In this document: positions 63,001 through 64,000 of the stretch, piece by piece
Layout of the letters: each line of letters starts with the position of its first letter
Position numbering within the stretch: the first letter of the stretch is position 1
From: Lamellibrachia columna
Taxonomy: Eukaryota > Annelida > Polychaeta > Sabellida > Siboglinidae
Direction: 5' to 3'
Assembly: GCA_963662155.1 (NCBI GenBank)
Contig: OY759263.1
Span: forward strand, 4,170,041 to 4,234,040
DNA length: 64,000 nucleotides
Position numbers and translations under genes: made by a program
The notes under the pieces: generated by a model
Told to the model about the DNA's origin: nothing
Seen by the model: the letters and a program-made list of their open reading frames with translations, nothing else
Database searches by the model: none

Positions 63001-63838
63001 CTGTCACTCGTAGTAGCACTGGCACCTGTCTGACAGTCGGTCACGGACGTGGAAGTAGAAGGAACTGGCACAGCAACGTCACTGTCGCCAGTGTCGGGCG
63101 AAGCCGTAAAAGCCGGCACAGACTGTGACCGGCGTTTCTCACGTGCCTGTGCGGCCAGTAACTGCAGTTTTCTCTTCTTAGTTGCAAGTCTACCAACTCT
63201 AACTCTTCCGTCACATTTATTCACCATATCTGCTTCTAAACTCTCGTTTCCGTCCAAATTGATCGATCGCATACAACTATTCTGGTCGTTAGACGCCATT
63301 TTATATAAACAACTGACGCGAACAACGTGCTGCATGCTGGGAATAATCTACTTGCACACGGCCCGCCAGGTCACGAAATGCGTCACGGAACTTGTCGAAG
63401 CTGCCCGTAGGCCAATGAATGAAGCCTATGCGCTTGCCGAATGCCAAATAAGGAGATACTCGGCGAATGAGAGGTTGCATTAATTACGATGTAGGCCGAA
63501 TGCCAGCAAGAGGGCGGGAATACCGACTGGCCTGATTGACAGACAAGATCTTGGCGGTTATTTTGATACCAAGCAAGATGGCGACAGTCGAAGGAAAGAT
63601 CGCGTTGTCAAGGCGTAAACATCGACAAATGTCAGCCGATTTCGCTTCTCGCGAACAAAAGTGGATATACGATTATGACAGGGGTGCTGTTTATTATTGA
63701 ATAAAATTCATTTAGAGGTATGTTTGGGTCAAAATGTGAAGTTTACTTATAGTAAACATATTAATCAACGAAAAAACGCCAAAAAATATTTTTTTATGTT
63801 TTAATGAAAAAACGTCTTTTCAGCTGCCGTGTCTCACC
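60050..63838 (-). mobile_element. Autonomous-looking DNA transposon with TTAA flanks
   Basis: TTAA at 60046-60049 and 63839-63842 bracket ends GGGGAGACAC and, inverted, GGTGAGACAC (9 of 10 identical). TTAA duplication is the signature of Kolobok and piggyBac; the transposase inside is not piggyBac-like. The element is 3789 bp and contains one two-exon gene on the minus strand. It lies in the RPN2 intron upstream of exon 59492-59609. Confidence 0.65.
60881..63299 (-). CDS. Kolobok/'Mutator-like' DDE transposase, two exons, apparently intact
   Basis: Transposase of the surrounding element, expected to cut and paste it in the nucleus. Exon 1 63299-62837 (starting MASNDQN; an upstream ATG at 63335 is also in frame), intron 62485-62836 with GTAAGT and TAG borders, exon 2 62484-60881. 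The frames join at a phase-1 codon, giving about 688 aa without a stop. Exon 1 is basic then Ser/Thr-rich (RVGRLATKKRKLQLLAAQA). Counted from the Met at 62464: Zn-like CPHC (15-18) and CNSC (42-45); VSFDGTWQKRG with Asp154; LGDGDSK with Asp256; the ECVNHAHK C-x2-H motif at 280-283; KTQNGNESLHS with Glu419; and a basic tail. These are the landmarks of the family usually annotated as 'Mutator-like transposase domain'. The superfamily name (Kolobok) rests on the TTAA flanks. Confidence 0.88.
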
Positions 63839-63842
63839 TTAA

Positions 63843-64000
63843 GTGTTGTAGTTTTTATAAAACATTTAATTAGGTAACAATTCCTGGTTGTTAGTAGTAA
63901 CAGAAATGTCAATAGATATGTGTATTATGCTTGAAATGTGATGCATACAATTCAGAGTTAGTGATGACTGACTCTCATGTTAAACATGATTGTATATGCT
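63843..64000. other. Right edge, outside the TTAA-flanked element
   Basis: AT-rich sequence with no feature recognised. Probably still RPN2 intron. Confidence 0.4.

Overview
The window is animal nuclear DNA: AT-rich, full of introns, and about half recognisable repeats. Three conserved animal genes can be assembled exon by exon with GT-AG splice sites and consistent phases: SF3B6 (two copies), TPD52/D54 and RPN2. The mobile elements (PHD-finger CR1-type LINE, L2-like LINE, hAT MITEs, a Kolobok/'Mutator-like' transposase) and many minisatellites suggest a marine invertebrate, probably a mollusc or other lophotrochozoan. That is inference; no species is claimed.

Layout. 1-7570 and 16357-25664 are two copies of one segment, each with a complete four-exon SF3B6 gene on the minus strand (branch-site protein p14 of U2 snRNP). 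The encoded 125-aa proteins differ at one residue. Between the copies lie a 7-kb TIR-flanked insertion (7572-14553) that contains a decayed full-length CR1-type LINE, and a stretch with a LINE remnant and a hairpin (14554-16356). The copies differ by element-sized indels, by the length of a minisatellite in the 3'UTR, and in the promoter: only copy B has a perfect NRF1 palindrome and an ETS-type motif.

26968-44349 (+) is a TPD52-family gene in six exons. Its introns hold nested LINEs, a 3.1-kb 23-bp satellite and a 1.1-kb 26-bp minisatellite. About 3.6 kb of intergenic DNA with a textbook hAT MITE separates it from RPN2 on the minus strand (47952 to at least 59609, tail to tail with TPD52). 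RPN2 is the ribophorin II subunit of oligosaccharyltransferase; its C-terminal half is here and its N-terminal exons should lie beyond the right edge. RPN2 introns hold a three-copy local duplication, a 29-bp minisatellite, a dead Kolobok/Mutator-like transposase on the opposite strand, and, upstream of the last visible exon, an apparently intact two-exon transposase in a TTAA-flanked element (60050-63838).

The genes do not form an operon or a new system. The most notable points are the tandem duplication of a core splicing gene with diverged promoters, the intact-looking transposon, the unassigned 7-kb TIR element, and two minisatellites open in all three frames of one strand. The SF3B6 duplication could also be an assembly artefact (two haplotypes placed in tandem).
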